In this document: one piece after another, positions 17,890-28,868 of the stretch
How positions within the stretch are numbered: the stretch's first letter is position 1
Layout of the letters: each line of letters begins with the position of its first letter
DNA from: Thalassospira sp.
GTDB lineage: Bacteria > Pseudomonadota > Alphaproteobacteria > Rhodospirillales > Thalassospiraceae
Length of the DNA stretch: 64,000 nt
Assembly: GCF_030690045.1 (NCBI RefSeq)
Contig: NZ_JAUYHK010000011.1
Span: 124,001-188,000 of the forward strand
Direction of reading: 5' to 3'
Position numbers and translations under genes: made by a program
The notes under the pieces: model-generated
What the model was told of the DNA's origin: nothing
The model's input: only the letters and a program-made list of their open reading frames with translations
The model's database searches: none

Positions 17890-19170
17890 ATGCTGCAAGA
17901 CAAGGATCGCATCTTTACCAACCTCTATGGTTATCAGGATTTCGGCCTGAAAGCGGCGCAGAAACGCGGCAACTGGGACGGCACCAAGGCGCTTCTTGAC
18001 AAGGGACGCGACTGGATCATCAGCGAGATGAAATCGTCCGGTCTGCGTGGCCGTGGCGGTGCGGGCTTTCCGACCGGTCTGAAATGGTCGTTTATGCCCA
18101 AGGAATCGGATGGCCGTCCAAGCTATCTGGTCGTCAATGCTGACGAGGGCGAACCGGGTACCTGTAAAGACCGCGAAATCATGCGCAACGATCCCCATAC
18201 ACTGGTCGAAGGCTGCCTTCTGGCCAGTTTCGCCATGGGGGCGCATGCGGCCTATATTTACATCCGTGGTGAATTTTATAACGAGGCTTCCAACCTTCAA
18301 CAGGCGATTGATCAGGCCTACGAAGCCGGTCTGATCGGCAAAAATGCCTGTGGATCGGGTTGGGATTTTGACCTGTATCTGCATCTGGGGGCGGGTGCTT
18401 ATATCTGTGGCGAGGAAACCGCCCTGATTGAAAGCCTTGAAGGCAAAAAAGGCCAGCCGCGTTTGAAGCCGCCATTTCCGGCCAATGCCGGTCTGTATGG
18501 TTGCCCGACCACGGTCAATAACGTTGAATCGATTGCGGTTGTGCCCGAAATTCTGCGGCGTGGCGGTTCATGGTTCACCAGTTTTGGCCGTGAAAACAAT
18601 CACGGGACCAAATTGTTCGGCATTTCCGGCCACGTCAACCAGCCTTGCACGGTTGAAGAAGCCATGAGCATTCCGTTGCGCGAACTGATTGAAAAGCATT
18701 GCGGCGGGGTTCGCGGCGGCTGGGACAATCTGTTGGCCGTTATTCCCGGCGGATCATCGGTGCCGTTGCTGACCAAGGATGTCTGCGACACGGTTCTGAT
18801 GGATTTTGATGCCCTGCGCGAGGTCGGTTCCGGCCTTGGCACGGCGGCGGTGATCGTCATGGACAAGTCAACCGACATTGTCTACGCGATTGCTCGCCTG
18901 TCGGAATTCTACAAACATGAAAGTTGTGGCCAGTGCACCCCGTGCCGTGAAGGAACGGGATGGATGATGCGGATGATGCAACGCATGGTCCGGGGCGAAG
19001 CCACACTGGAAGAGATTGATCTGCTTTGGGAAGTGACCAAGCAGGTAGAGGGCCACACGATTTGTGCGCTCGGTGATGCTGCCGCATGGCCCATTCAGGG
19101 GCTGATCCGGAATTTCCGTCCCGAAATGGAACGCCGGATCAAGGAATATCGCGCACGGATCGCGGCCTGA
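17890..19170 (+). CDS. nuoF: NADH-quinone oxidoreductase subunit F (NADH- and FMN-binding)
   Basis: 426 residues from the ATG at 17890, preferred over an upstream in-frame start that would overlap nuoE. The glycine-rich FMN/NADH site [10 protein letters not shown] is at residues 54-63, and [16 protein letters not shown] follows. The 4Fe-4S cluster N3 ligands are in [11 protein letters not shown] near residue 350, with a later Cys in [11 protein letters not shown]. This subunit accepts hydride from NADH and passes electrons into the iron-sulfur chain. Confidence 0.97.
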   Translation: MLQDKDRIFTNLYGYQDFGLKAAQKRGNWDGTKALLDKGRDWIISEMKSSGLRGRGGAGFPTGLKWSFMPKESDGRPSYLVVNADEGEPGTCKDREIMRNDPHTLVEGCLLASFAMGAHAAYIYIRGEFYNEASNLQQAIDQAYEAGLIGKNACGSGWDFDLYLHLGAGAYICGEETALIESLEGKKGQPRLKPPFPANAGLYGCPTTVNNVESIAVVPEILRRGGSWFTSFGRENNHGTKLFGISGHVNQPCTVEEAMSIPLRELIEKHCGGVRGGWDNLLAVIPGGSSVPLLTKDVCDTVLMDFDALREVGSGLGTAAVIVMDKSTDIVYAIARLSEFYKHESCGQCTPCREGTGWMMRMMQRMVRGEATLEEIDLLWEVTKQVEGHTICALGDAAAWPIQGLIRNFRPEMERRIKEYRARIAA

Positions 19171-19195
19171 AGGGCCTGTTGAGAGGGATTGAGAC

Positions 19196-21259
19196 ATGCC
19201 GAAACTGACAGTTGACGGTATCGAAGTCGAAGTAGCACCCGGCGCAACGGTGCTTCAGGCCTGTGAAGAAGCAGGCAAGGAGATCCCGCGTTTTTGCTAT
19301 CACGAACGGCTGTCGATCGCCGGGAATTGCCGTATGTGCCTGGTGGAAATGGAACGTGCACCCAAACCGGTCGCGTCCTGTGCCATGCCTGCGGCCGATG
19401 GAATGGTGATCAAAACCGATTCCGATCTGGTTAAAAAAGCCCGTAACGGGGTAATGGAATTTCTGTTGATCAACCATCCGCTTGATTGCCCGATTTGCGA
19501 TCAGGGCGGTGAATGCGATCTTCAGGATCAGGCGATGGCATATGGCTTTGACTCGTCGCGGTATGACGAAGTCAAACGGTCGGTCAAGGACAAGGAACTG
19601 GGCCCGATCGTCAAGACGATCATGACCCGCTGCATCCATTGCACCCGTTGCGTGCGGTTCTCCGAAGAAGTTGCCGGTGTTCCGACGATGGGCGCGGTTT
19701 ATCGCGGCGAAGAAACCGAGGTCGGACCTTATATCGAGGCGTCGATCAATTCCGAACTGTCGGGAAATCTGGTTGATTTGTGCCCGGTTGGCGCACTGAC
19801 CTCCAAGCCCTATGCCTTTACGGCGCGGTCATGGGAATTGAAAAAGACCGACAGCATCGATGTGATGGACGCGGTTGGATCGAACATCCGTATTGATGCC
19901 CGCGGTCCCGAAGTCATGCGCGTGCTGCCGCGCCTGAACGAAGACGTGAATGAAGAATGGATTTCCGACAAAACCCGTTATGCGATTGACGGCCTGAAAC
20001 GCCAGCGCCTTGACCGACCTTATGTGCGGGTCGATGGCAAACTGAAAGCCGCAAGCTGGGACGAGGCTTTTGCCGCGATCCAGGCAAAGCTTTCGGGTTT
20101 GAGTGGCAAAAAGATTGCGGCGATTGTCGGGGATACGGTCGATTGCGAATCGATGACCGCGCTGAAAGATTTGATGGGCAAACTGGGGTCCCCCCATATT
20201 GATTGCCGTCAGGACGGGGCGAAAATCGGCACCGAAGCTCGGGGTTCCTACATTTTCAATACTACAATTGCCGGTATTGAAGAGGCGGATGCCTGCCTGA
20301 TTATCGGGGCCAATCTGCGCAAGGAAGCACCGATTATCAATTCCCGCCTGCGCAAGCGTTGGAAACAGACGGCGGGTGCTTTCAAGGTTGCGATGATCGG
20401 CGAAAGCTGGGACCCGACCTTCAAGCATGATTATCTGGGGGCCGGTCCGGAAACCCTCAAGGATGTTCTGGACGGCAAGAATGCCTTTGCCAAGGTTCTG
20501 GAAGCAGCCCAGAAGCCGATGATCATTATCGGCATGGGGGGGCTGGCCCGTGAAGATGGCGATGCGGTTCTGGCAACCGCCCGCGCCATTGCCGACAAAT
20601 TCGGCATGGTGGTAGGTGAATGGAACGGCTTTAACGTTCTGCATTCGGCGGCTGCCCGTGTGGGGGGCCTTGATCTTGGTCTGGTGCCGGGCAAGGGTGG
20701 TCTTGCCACGCAAGAAATCCTTGATGCCGCTGCCAAAGGCAAGATCGAAGCGGTTTATCTGCTGGCGGCCGATGAAATTGATATGTCCAAACTTGAAAAA
20801 GCATTTGTGATTTATCAGGGCTGCATGGGGGATGCCGGGGCGCAGGCCGCCGACGTGATCCTGCCGGGTGCGGCCTATACCGAAAAGAACGGCACCTATG
20901 TCAATACCGAAGGCCGCGTTCAGCAAGGCTGGCGTGCGGTTTTTCCGGTGGGCGAGGCCAAGGAAGACTGGGCGATCCTGCGTGCACTTTCGGCTGTTCT
21001 GGGGCAAACCCTGCCTTATGATACGCTGGATGATGTGCGAACTCGCATGATTGCCATCAATGACGTTTTTGCCGGATTGAATGTGACGCGCAAGGCAGAA
21101 TGGAGCGATTTCGGTGTGGCGGGCGACATGAAACCCGAAGGGTTCGTGTCGGCTGTTCGCAATTTCTATATGACCGACCCGATCAGCCGGGCATCGGTAA
21201 CAATGGCCAAATGTACCGAGGCCTTTGTTAGCGGCACGGCAGAAGGCAAGGTTGCCTGA
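19196..21259 (+). CDS. nuoG: NADH-quinone oxidoreductase subunit G
   Basis: 687 residues, the 75-kDa type. The N terminus is a ferredoxin-like 2Fe-2S domain (CYHERLSIAGNCRMC). It is followed by a His-Cys cluster loop (HPLDCPICDQGGECDLQDQ) and a 4Fe-4S pair (CIHCTRCVRF, DLCPVGAL). The rest is a degenerate molybdopterin-oxidoreductase fold without molybdenum ligands. It is the longest peripheral-arm subunit and wires NuoF to NuoI. An 88-base gap with two hairpins separates it from nuoH, one of the two widest gaps inside the operon. Confidence 0.97.
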   Translation: MPKLTVDGIEVEVAPGATVLQACEEAGKEIPRFCYHERLSIAGNCRMCLVEMERAPKPVASCAMPAADGMVIKTDSDLVKKARNGVMEFLLINHPLDCPICDQGGECDLQDQAMAYGFDSSRYDEVKRSVKDKELGPIVKTIMTRCIHCTRCVRFSEEVAGVPTMGAVYRGEETEVGPYIEASINSELSGNLVDLCPVGALTSKPYAFTARSWELKKTDSIDVMDAVGSNIRIDARGPEVMRVLPRLNEDVNEEWISDKTRYAIDGLKRQRLDRPYVRVDGKLKAASWDEAFAAIQAKLSGLSGKKIAAIVGDTVDCESMTALKDLMGKLGSPHIDCRQDGAKIGTEARGSYIFNTTIAGIEEADACLIIGANLRKEAPIINSRLRKRWKQTAGAFKVAMIGESWDPTFKHDYLGAGPETLKDVLDGKNAFAKVLEAAQKPMIIIGMGGLAREDGDAVLATARAIADKFGMVVGEWNGFNVLHSAAARVGGLDLGLVPGKGGLATQEILDAAAKGKIEAVYLLAADEIDMSKLEKAFVIYQGCMGDAGAQAADVILPGAAYTEKNGTYVNTEGRVQQGWRAVFPVGEAKEDWAILRALSAVLGQTLPYDTLDDVRTRMIAINDVFAGLNVTRKAEWSDFGVAGDMKPEGFVSAVRNFYMTDPISRASVTMAKCTEAFVSGTAEGKVA

Positions 21260-21266
21260 GATTGAG

Positions 21267-21321
21267 GGGCGATGGCAAAAGCCGTCGCCCGTCTCGCAAG
21301 GGGGTGTCCCGATTTTGGGAC
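21267..21321 (+). other. Two hairpins between nuoG and nuoH
   Basis: GGGCGATGGC-AAAA-GCCGTCGCCC (21267-21290, one G-U pair) and GTCCC-GATTTT-GGGAC (21306-21321). No T tract follows either, so readthrough into nuoH is expected. They could mark an mRNA processing or stabilising site. Confidence 0.5.
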
Positions 21322-21347
21322 GAAACGCAAAAGATACGGTTTGACCG

Positions 21348-22361
21348 ATGGAACTTCTTTGGGACGGATATATTCAGCCGGCAGTTTGGATCGTCGTCAA
21401 GATTCTGGCGATTGTTCTGCCGTTGCTGGTTGGTGTCGCCTATCTGACCTATGCGGAACGCAAGGTTATCGGCGCGATGCAACTGCGCAAGGGGCCGAAC
21501 GTTGTCGGGCCTTTCGGGCTGTTGCAGCCGCTGGCGGATGGTCTGAAGCTGTTTTTGAAAGAAACGGTCATTCCGACCAGTGCCAACAAGGGCGTTTTTA
21601 TCATTGCGCCGATGCTGACATTCATTCTGTCGCTGATCGCCTGGGCGGTTATCCCGTTTGATGAGGGAATGGTTCTGGCCGATCTCAATGTCGGGGTTCT
21701 GTATCTTTTTGCGATTTCATCGCTTGGGGTTTACGGGATCGTGATGGCGGGTTGGTCGTCGAACTCCAAATATGCGTTTTTGGGGTCGCTGCGGTCGGGC
21801 GCACAGATGATTTCCTATGAAATCTCGATTGGTCTGATCATTATTTCGGTTCTGCTGACGACCGGGTCGCTTAATCTGAGCGATATTGTGCGCGGGCAGG
21901 GCGGCGGTTTCTGGGAATGGAATTTCGTCTATCATTTCCCGATGTTTGTGATTTTTATCGTTTCGATCCTTGCCGAAACCAACCGTGCGCCGTTTGACCT
22001 TCCCGAAGCCGAAGCCGAACTGGTGTCGGGGTATAACGTCGATTATTCGGCAATGACCTTTGCGCTGTTCTTCCTTGGTGAATACGCCAACATGATCCTG
22101 ATGAGCGGCCTGTGCGCCGTTCTGTTCCTTGGGGGATGGACGTCACCGCTGCCGTTCCTTGAATTTATCCCGGGTGCGATCTGGTTCATCATCAAGATTT
22201 GTCTGGTTCTGTTTATTTTCCTCTGGGTACGTGCCACTTTCCCGCGTTATCGCTATGACCAACTGATGCGTCTGGGCTGGAAGATTTTCCTGCCGCTGTC
22301 TTTCGCATGGGTCATGCTGGTCGCCACGTTCCTGGTTGTTTTCGACAAGGTCCCGGCCTGA
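21348..22361 (+). CDS. nuoH: NADH-quinone oxidoreductase subunit H
   Basis: 337 residues, eight or so membrane helices. The signatures [21 protein letters not shown] and [23 protein letters not shown] identify NuoH/ND1. The acidic loops form the entry of the quinone tunnel and the start of the proton path, joining membrane and peripheral arms. The ATG at 21348 lacks a strong ribosome-binding site but gives the expected N terminus. Confidence 0.97.
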   Translation: MELLWDGYIQPAVWIVVKILAIVLPLLVGVAYLTYAERKVIGAMQLRKGPNVVGPFGLLQPLADGLKLFLKETVIPTSANKGVFIIAPMLTFILSLIAWAVIPFDEGMVLADLNVGVLYLFAISSLGVYGIVMAGWSSNSKYAFLGSLRSGAQMISYEISIGLIIISVLLTTGSLNLSDIVRGQGGGFWEWNFVYHFPMFVIFIVSILAETNRAPFDLPEAEAELVSGYNVDYSAMTFALFFLGEYANMILMSGLCAVLFLGGWTSPLPFLEFIPGAIWFIIKICLVLFIFLWVRATFPRYRYDQLMRLGWKIFLPLSFAWVMLVATFLVVFDKVPA

Positions 22362-22392
22362 CCGCCGGCATCGGGAAAGAGAGAGGTAAACG

Positions 22393-22881
22393 ATGTCATT
22401 TATAGACCGGACAGCCCGGAGCTTTCTTCTGGCGGAACTGGTGTCGGGCATGTGGCTCACATTTCGGTATATGTTCAAACCGAAGGTGACGCTGAACTAC
22501 CCGTACGAAAAAGGTCCGCTCAGCCCGCGTTTTCGCGGTGAACATGCGTTGCGCCGTTACCCGAACGGTGAAGAACGCTGTATTGCCTGCAAATTGTGCG
22601 AAGCAATTTGCCCGGCGCAGGCCATCACCATCGAAGTGGAGCCGCGCACCGACGGATCGCGCCGCACCACACGATACGATATCGATATGACGAAATGCAT
22701 CTATTGCGGTTTTTGCGAGGAAGCCTGCCCGGTGGATGCGATTGTCGAAGGTCCGAACTTTGAGTTCGCAACCGAAAACCGCGAGGAGCTTTTGTATGAC
22801 AAAGACAAGCTTCTGGCGAATGGCGAGCGTTGGGAAGCCGAGCTTGCCGCACGATTGGAGGCAGACGCACCTTACCGGTAA
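22393..22881 (+). CDS. nuoI: NADH-quinone oxidoreductase subunit I
   Basis: 162 residues. Two ferredoxin motifs carry clusters N6a and N6b: Cys63, 66, 69 and 73 ([12 protein letters not shown]) and Cys102, 105, 108 and 112 ([12 protein letters not shown]). An N-terminal amphipathic segment anchors it to the membrane arm. GAGAGAGGTAA before the ATG supplies the ribosome-binding site. Confidence 0.97.
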   Translation: MSFIDRTARSFLLAELVSGMWLTFRYMFKPKVTLNYPYEKGPLSPRFRGEHALRRYPNGEERCIACKLCEAICPAQAITIEVEPRTDGSRRTTRYDIDMTKCIYCGFCEEACPVDAIVEGPNFEFATENREELLYDKDKLLANGERWEAELAARLEADAPYR

Positions 22882-22914
22882 GTGTCGCGTCTGATCGAGA
22901 AAAGAGAGTTTTGG

Positions 22915-22945
22915 GTCATTTTCCTGCCAAAGGGACGGAAATGAC
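22915..22945 (+). other. Hairpin between nuoI and nuoJ
   Basis: GTCATTTTCC and GGAAATGAC pair with one bulged T around a 12-base loop inside the 82-base gap, about 20 bases before nuoJ. No T tract. Confidence 0.42.
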
Positions 22946-22963
22946 TCGCCAAGGGGGTACCTT

Positions 22964-23572
22964 ATGGTCGTACAGGCTTTGGCTTTTTACCTGTTTGCCT
23001 CAATCGCGGTGATTGCCGCGACATTGGTGGTGACCGTGCGCAACCCGGTTCATTCGGTGTTGTGGCTGATTTTGACATTTTTCAACGCGGCGGGGCTTTT
23101 TGTTCTGCTAGGCGCTGAATTTCTTGCGATGCTGCTGGTGGTTGTCTATGTCGGCGCCGTCGCGGTGCTGTTCTTGTTTGTCGTCATGATGCTCGACATC
23201 AATTTTACCGAAATGCGCGAAGGTTTTCTGAACTATTTGCCAATTGGTATTCTGGTGGCGGTCGCCCTGTTTGTGGAACTGGCATTCGTCGGTGCGACCT
23301 GGGCCTTGACGGATGAGAAGGTTGCCGCCCTTGGCAAACCGACACCGGACGGTATCAATAATATCGAGGCGCTGGGCAATCTGATTTACACCGATTACGT
23401 CTATGTGTTCCAGGCATCCGGTCTGGTTCTGCTGGTGGCGATGATCGGGGCGATTGTCCTGACTCTGCGTCACCGTGAAGGTGTGCGCCGCCAGAATATT
23501 TCCGAGCAGGTCCGGCGCACCCGCGCCGATACCCTTGAAGTCAAAAAAGTACCGGTCGGTAGGGGGATCTGA
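22964..23572 (+). CDS. nuoJ: NADH-quinone oxidoreductase subunit J
   Basis: 202 residues with five membrane helices. The conserved third-helix segment [25 protein letters not shown] contains the pi-bulge region linked to proton gating. The start at 22964 has AAGGGGG upstream. Its stop overlaps the nuoK start (TGATG). Confidence 0.96.
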   Translation: MVVQALAFYLFASIAVIAATLVVTVRNPVHSVLWLILTFFNAAGLFVLLGAEFLAMLLVVVYVGAVAVLFLFVVMMLDINFTEMREGFLNYLPIGILVAVALFVELAFVGATWALTDEKVAALGKPTPDGINNIEALGNLIYTDYVYVFQASGLVLLVAMIGAIVLTLRHREGVRRQNISEQVRRTRADTLEVKKVPVGRGI

Positions 23573-23880
23573 TGGATATTGGTCTTGCACATTATCTGAC
23601 CGTTGCGGCAATCCTGTTTACGCTTGGCATCTTCGGTATCTTTATGAACCGCAAGAACGTCATCATCATCATGATGTCGATTGAACTGATGCTGCTGGCG
23701 GTCAATATCAATTTCGTGGCGTTTTCTGCCTTTCTGGGTGATCTCGTCGGCCAGGTCTTTACCATTTTTGTCCTGACGGTTGCTGCGGCCGAAGCCGCCA
23801 TCGGTCTGGCGATTCTGGTGGTCTATTTCCGCAACCGTGGCACCATCGCGGTTGAAGACATCAACATGATGAAGGGGTAA
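23572..23880 (+). CDS. nuoK: NADH-quinone oxidoreductase subunit K
   Basis: 102 residues, three membrane helices, standard length. Two conserved membrane glutamates, in [12 protein letters not shown] and [13 protein letters not shown], are the proton-path residues of the NuoK/ND4L family. Eight bases to nuoL. Confidence 0.97.
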   Translation: MDIGLAHYLTVAAILFTLGIFGIFMNRKNVIIIMMSIELMLLAVNINFVAFSAFLGDLVGQVFTIFVLTVAAAEAAIGLAILVVYFRNRGTIAVEDINMMKG

Positions 23881-23888
23881 GGCACAAT

Positions 23889-25892
23889 ATGTATGCTTTG
23901 ATCGTATTCCTTCCCCTGATTGCGTCCCTGATTGCCGGGATCATTACCCTTGCCGGGGCAATGAAATCGGTATCGCACCCGTCATCTCATGACGGGCACG
24001 GGCATCATCACGGTATTTCTCCACTGGAACGCCTTGCGCAATTGATCACAACCGGTTCGGTTCTGGTGGCCGCGCTGTTGTCGATTTTGGCGTTTGTCGA
24101 AGTCGCGCTGAATGGCAATCCGGTAACGGTGGAGCTGTTTACCTGGATCAGTTCAGGTGATTTTCTGGTCAAATGGTCGTTGCGGTTTGATACCCTGACC
24201 TGTGTGATGCTGATTGTTGTGACGGGCGTGTCGTCGATGGTACATGTCTATTCCATCGGTTATATGTCGCATGATCCTGACAAGCCGCGTTTCATGGCGT
24301 ATCTCAGCCTGTTTACCTTTGCCATGCTGATGCTGGTAACGGCAGACAACCTGATCCAGTTGTTTTTTGGCTGGGAAGGGGTGGGGCTGGCGTCCTATCT
24401 TCTGATCGGGTTCTGGTATTCCAAACCGTCGGCGTCGGCTGCGGCTATCAAGGCGTTTCTGGTCAACCGTGTGGGTGACTTTGGCTTTGCCCTTGGCATT
24501 TTTGCGGTTTACGTGCTGTTTGGCAGTGTGGAATTCGACGTGATTTTCGCCAATGCCGAAGAAGTCGCCGGAAGCACGTTGATGTTCCTTGGTATGGAGT
24601 TCTCGGCGCTTGAGATCACCTGTTTCCTGCTGTTTATCGGGGCGATGGGCAAGTCGGCCCAGTTGGGTCTTCACACCTGGTTGCCTGATGCGATGGAAGG
24701 TCCGACCCCGGTTTCTGCCCTGATTCACGCCGCCACCATGGTGACGGCCGGTGTGTTTATGGTGGCGCGTCTGTCGCCGATCTTTGAATATGCCGAAACC
24801 ACGCTGGCGATTGTTACAATTGTCGGGGCCTCGACGGCGTTTTTTGCGGCGACCATTGGCTGTTTGCAAAACGATATCAAACGAGTGATCGCCTATTCGA
24901 CCTGTTCGCAGCTGGGCTATATGTTCTTTGCCTGCGGCGTGTCTGCCTATAGTGCCGGTGTGTTCCACCTGATGACGCATGGTTTCTTCAAGGCGTTGCT
25001 GTTCCTTGGGGCCGGTTCTGTCATCCATGCCATGTCTGATGAACAGGATATGCGCAAGATGGGTGGTATCTATAAAATGGTGCCGCTGACCTTTGCTGTC
25101 ATGATGATCGGGACTTTGGCGATTACCGGGGTTCCGTTCTTTGCGGGCTTTTATTCCAAGGATCTGGTTCTGGAAAGCGCATTTGCGGCCCATACGCCGG
25201 TCGGAACCTATGCATTCTGGGCGGGTATTCTGGCGGCATTGATGACGTCTTTCTATAGCTGGCGTTTGATTTTCATGACCTTCTTCGGGGCTCCGCGTGC
25301 CGATGAACGGACCATGGCCCATGTCCATGAAAGCCCGGCTGTGATGACGGTGCCGCTGGTTATTCTGGCGATTGGCGCGATTTTCGCCGGGTGGTTCGCC
25401 AAGGACTGGTTTGGCGGCGGCGATTACGAGGAAATGCTGGCATTTTGGAATGGTGCGCTGTTCATGGCCGAAGGTCATCAGGCGCTGGAACATGCACATC
25501 ATGTTCCGGGGTGGGTCAAGCTGGCACCGTTTGTTGCCATGCTGACCGGCTTTATCATCGCGGTTGTGATGTACAAGTTGGTGCCGTCCCTGCCACGTAC
25601 GCTGGCGAACAGTTTCAATGGTTTGTATCGCTTTGTGTTCAACAAGTGGTATTTCGATGAACTCTATCACGCGATTTTCGTCAAACCGGCCTTTTATCTG
25701 GGCCGGGGTTTCTGGAAATCGGGTGACGGTGCGCTGATTGATGGCGTCGGTCCGGACGGGGTTGCTGCGGCATGTCGCAATATCGCCCGTCGGGTCAGTT
25801 CGATGCAGACCGGTTTTGTCTACCATTACGCTTTTGCGATGCTGATTGGCATTGCGGTTCTGGTGACATTCACGATTTACAAGATGGGTTAA
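23889..25892 (+). CDS. nuoL: NADH-quinone oxidoreductase subunit L
   Basis: 667 residues, an antiporter-like subunit with roughly 14 helices plus the long lateral helix at the C terminus. Family marks include [39 protein letters not shown] and [12 protein letters not shown]. Lys and Glu residues in these helices form one of the proton channels. A His-rich cytoplasmic or periplasmic stretch (HDGHGHHHG) follows the first helix. Confidence 0.97.
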   Translation: MYALIVFLPLIASLIAGIITLAGAMKSVSHPSSHDGHGHHHGISPLERLAQLITTGSVLVAALLSILAFVEVALNGNPVTVELFTWISSGDFLVKWSLRFDTLTCVMLIVVTGVSSMVHVYSIGYMSHDPDKPRFMAYLSLFTFAMLMLVTADNLIQLFFGWEGVGLASYLLIGFWYSKPSASAAAIKAFLVNRVGDFGFALGIFAVYVLFGSVEFDVIFANAEEVAGSTLMFLGMEFSALEITCFLLFIGAMGKSAQLGLHTWLPDAMEGPTPVSALIHAATMVTAGVFMVARLSPIFEYAETTLAIVTIVGASTAFFAATIGCLQNDIKRVIAYSTCSQLGYMFFACGVSAYSAGVFHLMTHGFFKALLFLGAGSVIHAMSDEQDMRKMGGIYKMVPLTFAVMMIGTLAITGVPFFAGFYSKDLVLESAFAAHTPVGTYAFWAGILAALMTSFYSWRLIFMTFFGAPRADERTMAHVHESPAVMTVPLVILAIGAIFAGWFAKDWFGGGDYEEMLAFWNGALFMAEGHQALEHAHHVPGWVKLAPFVAMLTGFIIAVVMYKLVPSLPRTLANSFNGLYRFVFNKWYFDELYHAIFVKPAFYLGRGFWKSGDGALIDGVGPDGVAAACRNIARRVSSMQTGFVYHYAFAMLIGIAVLVTFTIYKMG

Positions 25893-25898
25893 CGGGCG

Positions 25899-27416
25899 AT
25901 GAGTGATTGGCCAATTCTTTCGATCATCACCTTTCTGCCGCTGGTCGGGGCTGTTTTTGTCCTGTTGATCCGTGGCGAAGAGGCGAATGTCGCCCGCAAC
26001 GCGCGCTGGGTTGCGTTATGGACATCGGGATTTACCTTTTTGGCATCCCTGATGCTATGGGTGAATTTCGATAATAGCACCGCCGATTTCCAGTTTGTTG
26101 AAAAAGCAGCCTGGATGCCGGGCCTGAACATCTCCTATCACATGGGGGTGGACGGCATTTCGATGCTGTTTGTCATTCTGGCAACATTCCTGACACCGAT
26201 TTGTATCCTGTCGGCATGGGAAGCCATCGAAAAACGTGTAAAGGAATACATGATCGCTTTCCTGATCTTGGAAACGATGATGATCGGCATGTTTTCGGCG
26301 CTTGATGCGATGCTGTTTTACATCTTCTTTGAAGGTGTCCTGATCCCGATGTTTATCATCATCGGGGTGTGGGGCGGACAGCGCCGCGTTTATGCCGCGT
26401 TCAAACTGTTCCTTTATACCCTGCTGGGATCGGTCCTGATGCTGGTGGCGTTGCTGGCAATGTATTTCGATGCCGGTACCACCGATATCCCCAGCCTGAT
26501 GGCCCATGATTTCGGCTATAATATGCAATTGTGGTTGTGGCTGGCATTCTTTGCATCCTTTGCCGTCAAGGTGCCGATGTGGCCGGTTCATACCTGGTTG
26601 CCTGATGCCCACGTTGAAGCACCGACCGCCGGGTCGGTCATTCTGGCCGGTGTGCTGTTGAAGATGGGGGGGTATGGTTTCCTGCGGTTCTCGTTGCCGA
26701 TGATGCCGCTGGCATCTGAAACCTTTGCACCGCTGATCTTTACCCTGTCGATTATTGCGGTGATCTATACCTCGCTGGTTGCGCTGGTGCAGTCGGACAT
26801 GAAAAAGCTGATTGCCTATTCTTCCATCGCCCATATGGGTTTTGTGACGATCGGGGCTTTTACCTTTAACCAGCATGGTATCGAAGGGTCGATCTTTCAG
26901 ATGCTGAGCCACGGGGTCGTGTCCGGGGCATTGTTCCTGTGTGTTGGTGTGGTTTATGACCGCATGCATACCCGCGAGATTGATGCTTATGGCGGTCTGG
27001 TTCACCGGATGCCCGGCTATGCCGTGATTTTCATGTTTTTTACCATGGCATCGGTCGGGTTGCCCGGTACAGGCGGCTTTGTCGGCGAGGTTCTGGTTCT
27101 GTTGGGGGCGTTCGAGGCGAATACCTGGGTGGCATTTTTTGCCGCGACCGGTCTGATCCTTGGGGCGGCCTATGCGCTGTACCTTTATCGCCGGATTGTT
27201 TTCGGGGCCCTGACGAAGGAAAACCTTAAAAACATTCTGGATATGAACCCGCGGGAATGGCTGATCTTTGCGCCGTTGGTGATTGTGGTGATTTGGATGG
27301 GTGTTTATCCGGTCCCGTTCCTTGATGTCCTGCATGTGTCGGTTGAAAACCTTGTCAACCAGGTTGAAACAGCACAGGCTGCGGCGGCACAGGCCGCCCA
27401 GCTGGCGGCGAATTGA
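25899..27416 (+). CDS. nuoM: NADH-quinone oxidoreductase subunit M
   Basis: 505 residues, antiporter-like with about 14 helices. [32 protein letters not shown] and [11 protein letters not shown] are typical. Provides another proton channel of the membrane arm. The C terminus is a short Ala/Gln-rich tail. Six bases after nuoL. Confidence 0.97.
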   Translation: MSDWPILSIITFLPLVGAVFVLLIRGEEANVARNARWVALWTSGFTFLASLMLWVNFDNSTADFQFVEKAAWMPGLNISYHMGVDGISMLFVILATFLTPICILSAWEAIEKRVKEYMIAFLILETMMIGMFSALDAMLFYIFFEGVLIPMFIIIGVWGGQRRVYAAFKLFLYTLLGSVLMLVALLAMYFDAGTTDIPSLMAHDFGYNMQLWLWLAFFASFAVKVPMWPVHTWLPDAHVEAPTAGSVILAGVLLKMGGYGFLRFSLPMMPLASETFAPLIFTLSIIAVIYTSLVALVQSDMKKLIAYSSIAHMGFVTIGAFTFNQHGIEGSIFQMLSHGVVSGALFLCVGVVYDRMHTREIDAYGGLVHRMPGYAVIFMFFTMASVGLPGTGGFVGEVLVLLGAFEANTWVAFFAATGLILGAAYALYLYRRIVFGALTKENLKNILDMNPREWLIFAPLVIVVIWMGVYPVPFLDVLHVSVENLVNQVETAQAAAAQAAQLAAN

Positions 27417-27427
27417 GGGGAATGATC

Positions 27428-28867
27428 ATGGGAGATACTATGCTCAATCTCTGGGCGGCTTTGCCCGAAATGTTTCTGGCTGTTGCCGCACTTGCCCTGT
27501 TGATGTTTGGCGTTTTCGCCGGCAAGGACAAGGCGTTCCGAACGGTATCGTGGGCGGCTGTTGTTGCCATGCTGGTGACGGCCTTTCTGGTCATTATGGG
27601 GCAGGGTGGCCCGGCCTTTTTCGGCCAGTTCGTGGCCGATCCGTTTGCGCAGTTTTGCAAGGTTCTGATCCTGACCGGTTCGGCGCTGGGTATTATCATG
27701 TCGATCCGGTATGCCGAGCGTGAACGCATGGCGCGGTTTGAATTTCCGATCCTGATCACGCTGGCGACGGTTGGTATGATGGCGATGGTATCGGCCACCG
27801 ATATGCTGTCACTGTATCTGGGGCTGGAACTGCAAAGTCTGGCACTGTATGTCGTTGCGGCGATCCGCCGTGATACCGTGCGTGCCACGGAATCGGGGTT
27901 GAAATATTTCGTTCTGGGTTCGATTGCATCGGGCATGCTGCTGTATGGTATGTCGATGGTTTATGGCTTTACCGGCACTACCAATTTCGCGGTTCTGGCG
28001 GGCGTTATGGCCGAAGGGTCGTTGTCGGTTGGGACGCTGGTTGGTCTGGCCTTCATGTTTGCCGGTTTGTGTTTCAAGGTATCGGCGGTGCCGTTCCATA
28101 TGTGGACCCCGGACGTTTATGAAGGGGCACCGACCCCGGTGACGGCTTTCTTTGCCGTTGCTCCGAAAATTGCCGGTCTGGCACTGTTTGTACGTGTTGC
28201 GATGGGACCGTTTGCCGGTGTTGTCGCAGACTGGCAGCAGATCATTGTCCTGATTTCGATCCTGTCGATGCTGGTTGGTGCCTTTGCCGCCCTGCGTCAG
28301 GAAAATATCAAACGCCTGATGGCCTATTCATCGATCGGCCATGTCGGCTTTGCCCTTGTCGGCCTTGCCGCAGGGACGCAGGACGGTGTTCAGGCTATTC
28401 TGGTGTATCTTGGTATTTATCTGGTGATGAATATCGGTACATTCGCCGTCATTCTGTGCATGCGCCGTAATGAACGCATGGTCGAAGATATTGTCGATCT
28501 GTCCGGTCTGGCCAAAACAAAACCGATGATGGCGGCGGTTACTGCGATCCTGATGTTTTCGATGGCAGGTATTCCGCCGTTGGCGGGGTTCTTTGGCAAG
28601 TTCTATGTTTTCAAGGCCGCCGTTGATTCCGGTTTGATTACGCTGGCGGTGATTGGTCTGGTGACGTCTGTTGTCAGTGCCTATTACTATCTGCGGATCA
28701 TCAAGGTGATGTATTTCGACGAACCGGTCGAGGATTTCGACCGCAATGGCACCGAGATGAATGTCATCATGGCCGTTGCCACCATCGTTATGCTGGCCTT
28801 TGTCTTTTTCCCCAACCCGTTGACCGACAGTGCTGCTGTTGCGGCTGCGGCGTTGTTCGGAAATTAG
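27428..28867 (+). CDS. nuoN: NADH-quinone oxidoreductase subunit N
   Basis: 479 residues from the ATG at 27428, which lies seven bases after GAGGGG; ATG codons at 27422 and 27440 are alternatives. [35 protein letters not shown] and [12 protein letters not shown] mark NuoN/ND2. It is the antiporter-like subunit nearest the peripheral arm and completes the operon. One base separates its stop from birA, so birA is probably read on the same mRNA. Confidence 0.96.
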   Translation: MGDTMLNLWAALPEMFLAVAALALLMFGVFAGKDKAFRTVSWAAVVAMLVTAFLVIMGQGGPAFFGQFVADPFAQFCKVLILTGSALGIIMSIRYAERERMARFEFPILITLATVGMMAMVSATDMLSLYLGLELQSLALYVVAAIRRDTVRATESGLKYFVLGSIASGMLLYGMSMVYGFTGTTNFAVLAGVMAEGSLSVGTLVGLAFMFAGLCFKVSAVPFHMWTPDVYEGAPTPVTAFFAVAPKIAGLALFVRVAMGPFAGVVADWQQIIVLISILSMLVGAFAALRQENIKRLMAYSSIGHVGFALVGLAAGTQDGVQAILVYLGIYLVMNIGTFAVILCMRRNERMVEDIVDLSGLAKTKPMMAAVTAILMFSMAGIPPLAGFFGKFYVFKAAVDSGLITLAVIGLVTSVVSAYYYLRIIKVMYFDEPVEDFDRNGTEMNVIMAVATIVMLAFVFFPNPLTDSAAVAAAALFGN

Positions 28868-28868
28868 G

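Noticed and set aside
24153-25826. Long minus-strand open frame opposite nuoL, with similar ones opposite lon (9976-11286) and nuoM (26055-27335)
   Set aside because: These mirror strongly conserved complex I and Lon genes, are rich in unlikely His/Gln/Arg runs and have no ribosome-binding sites.
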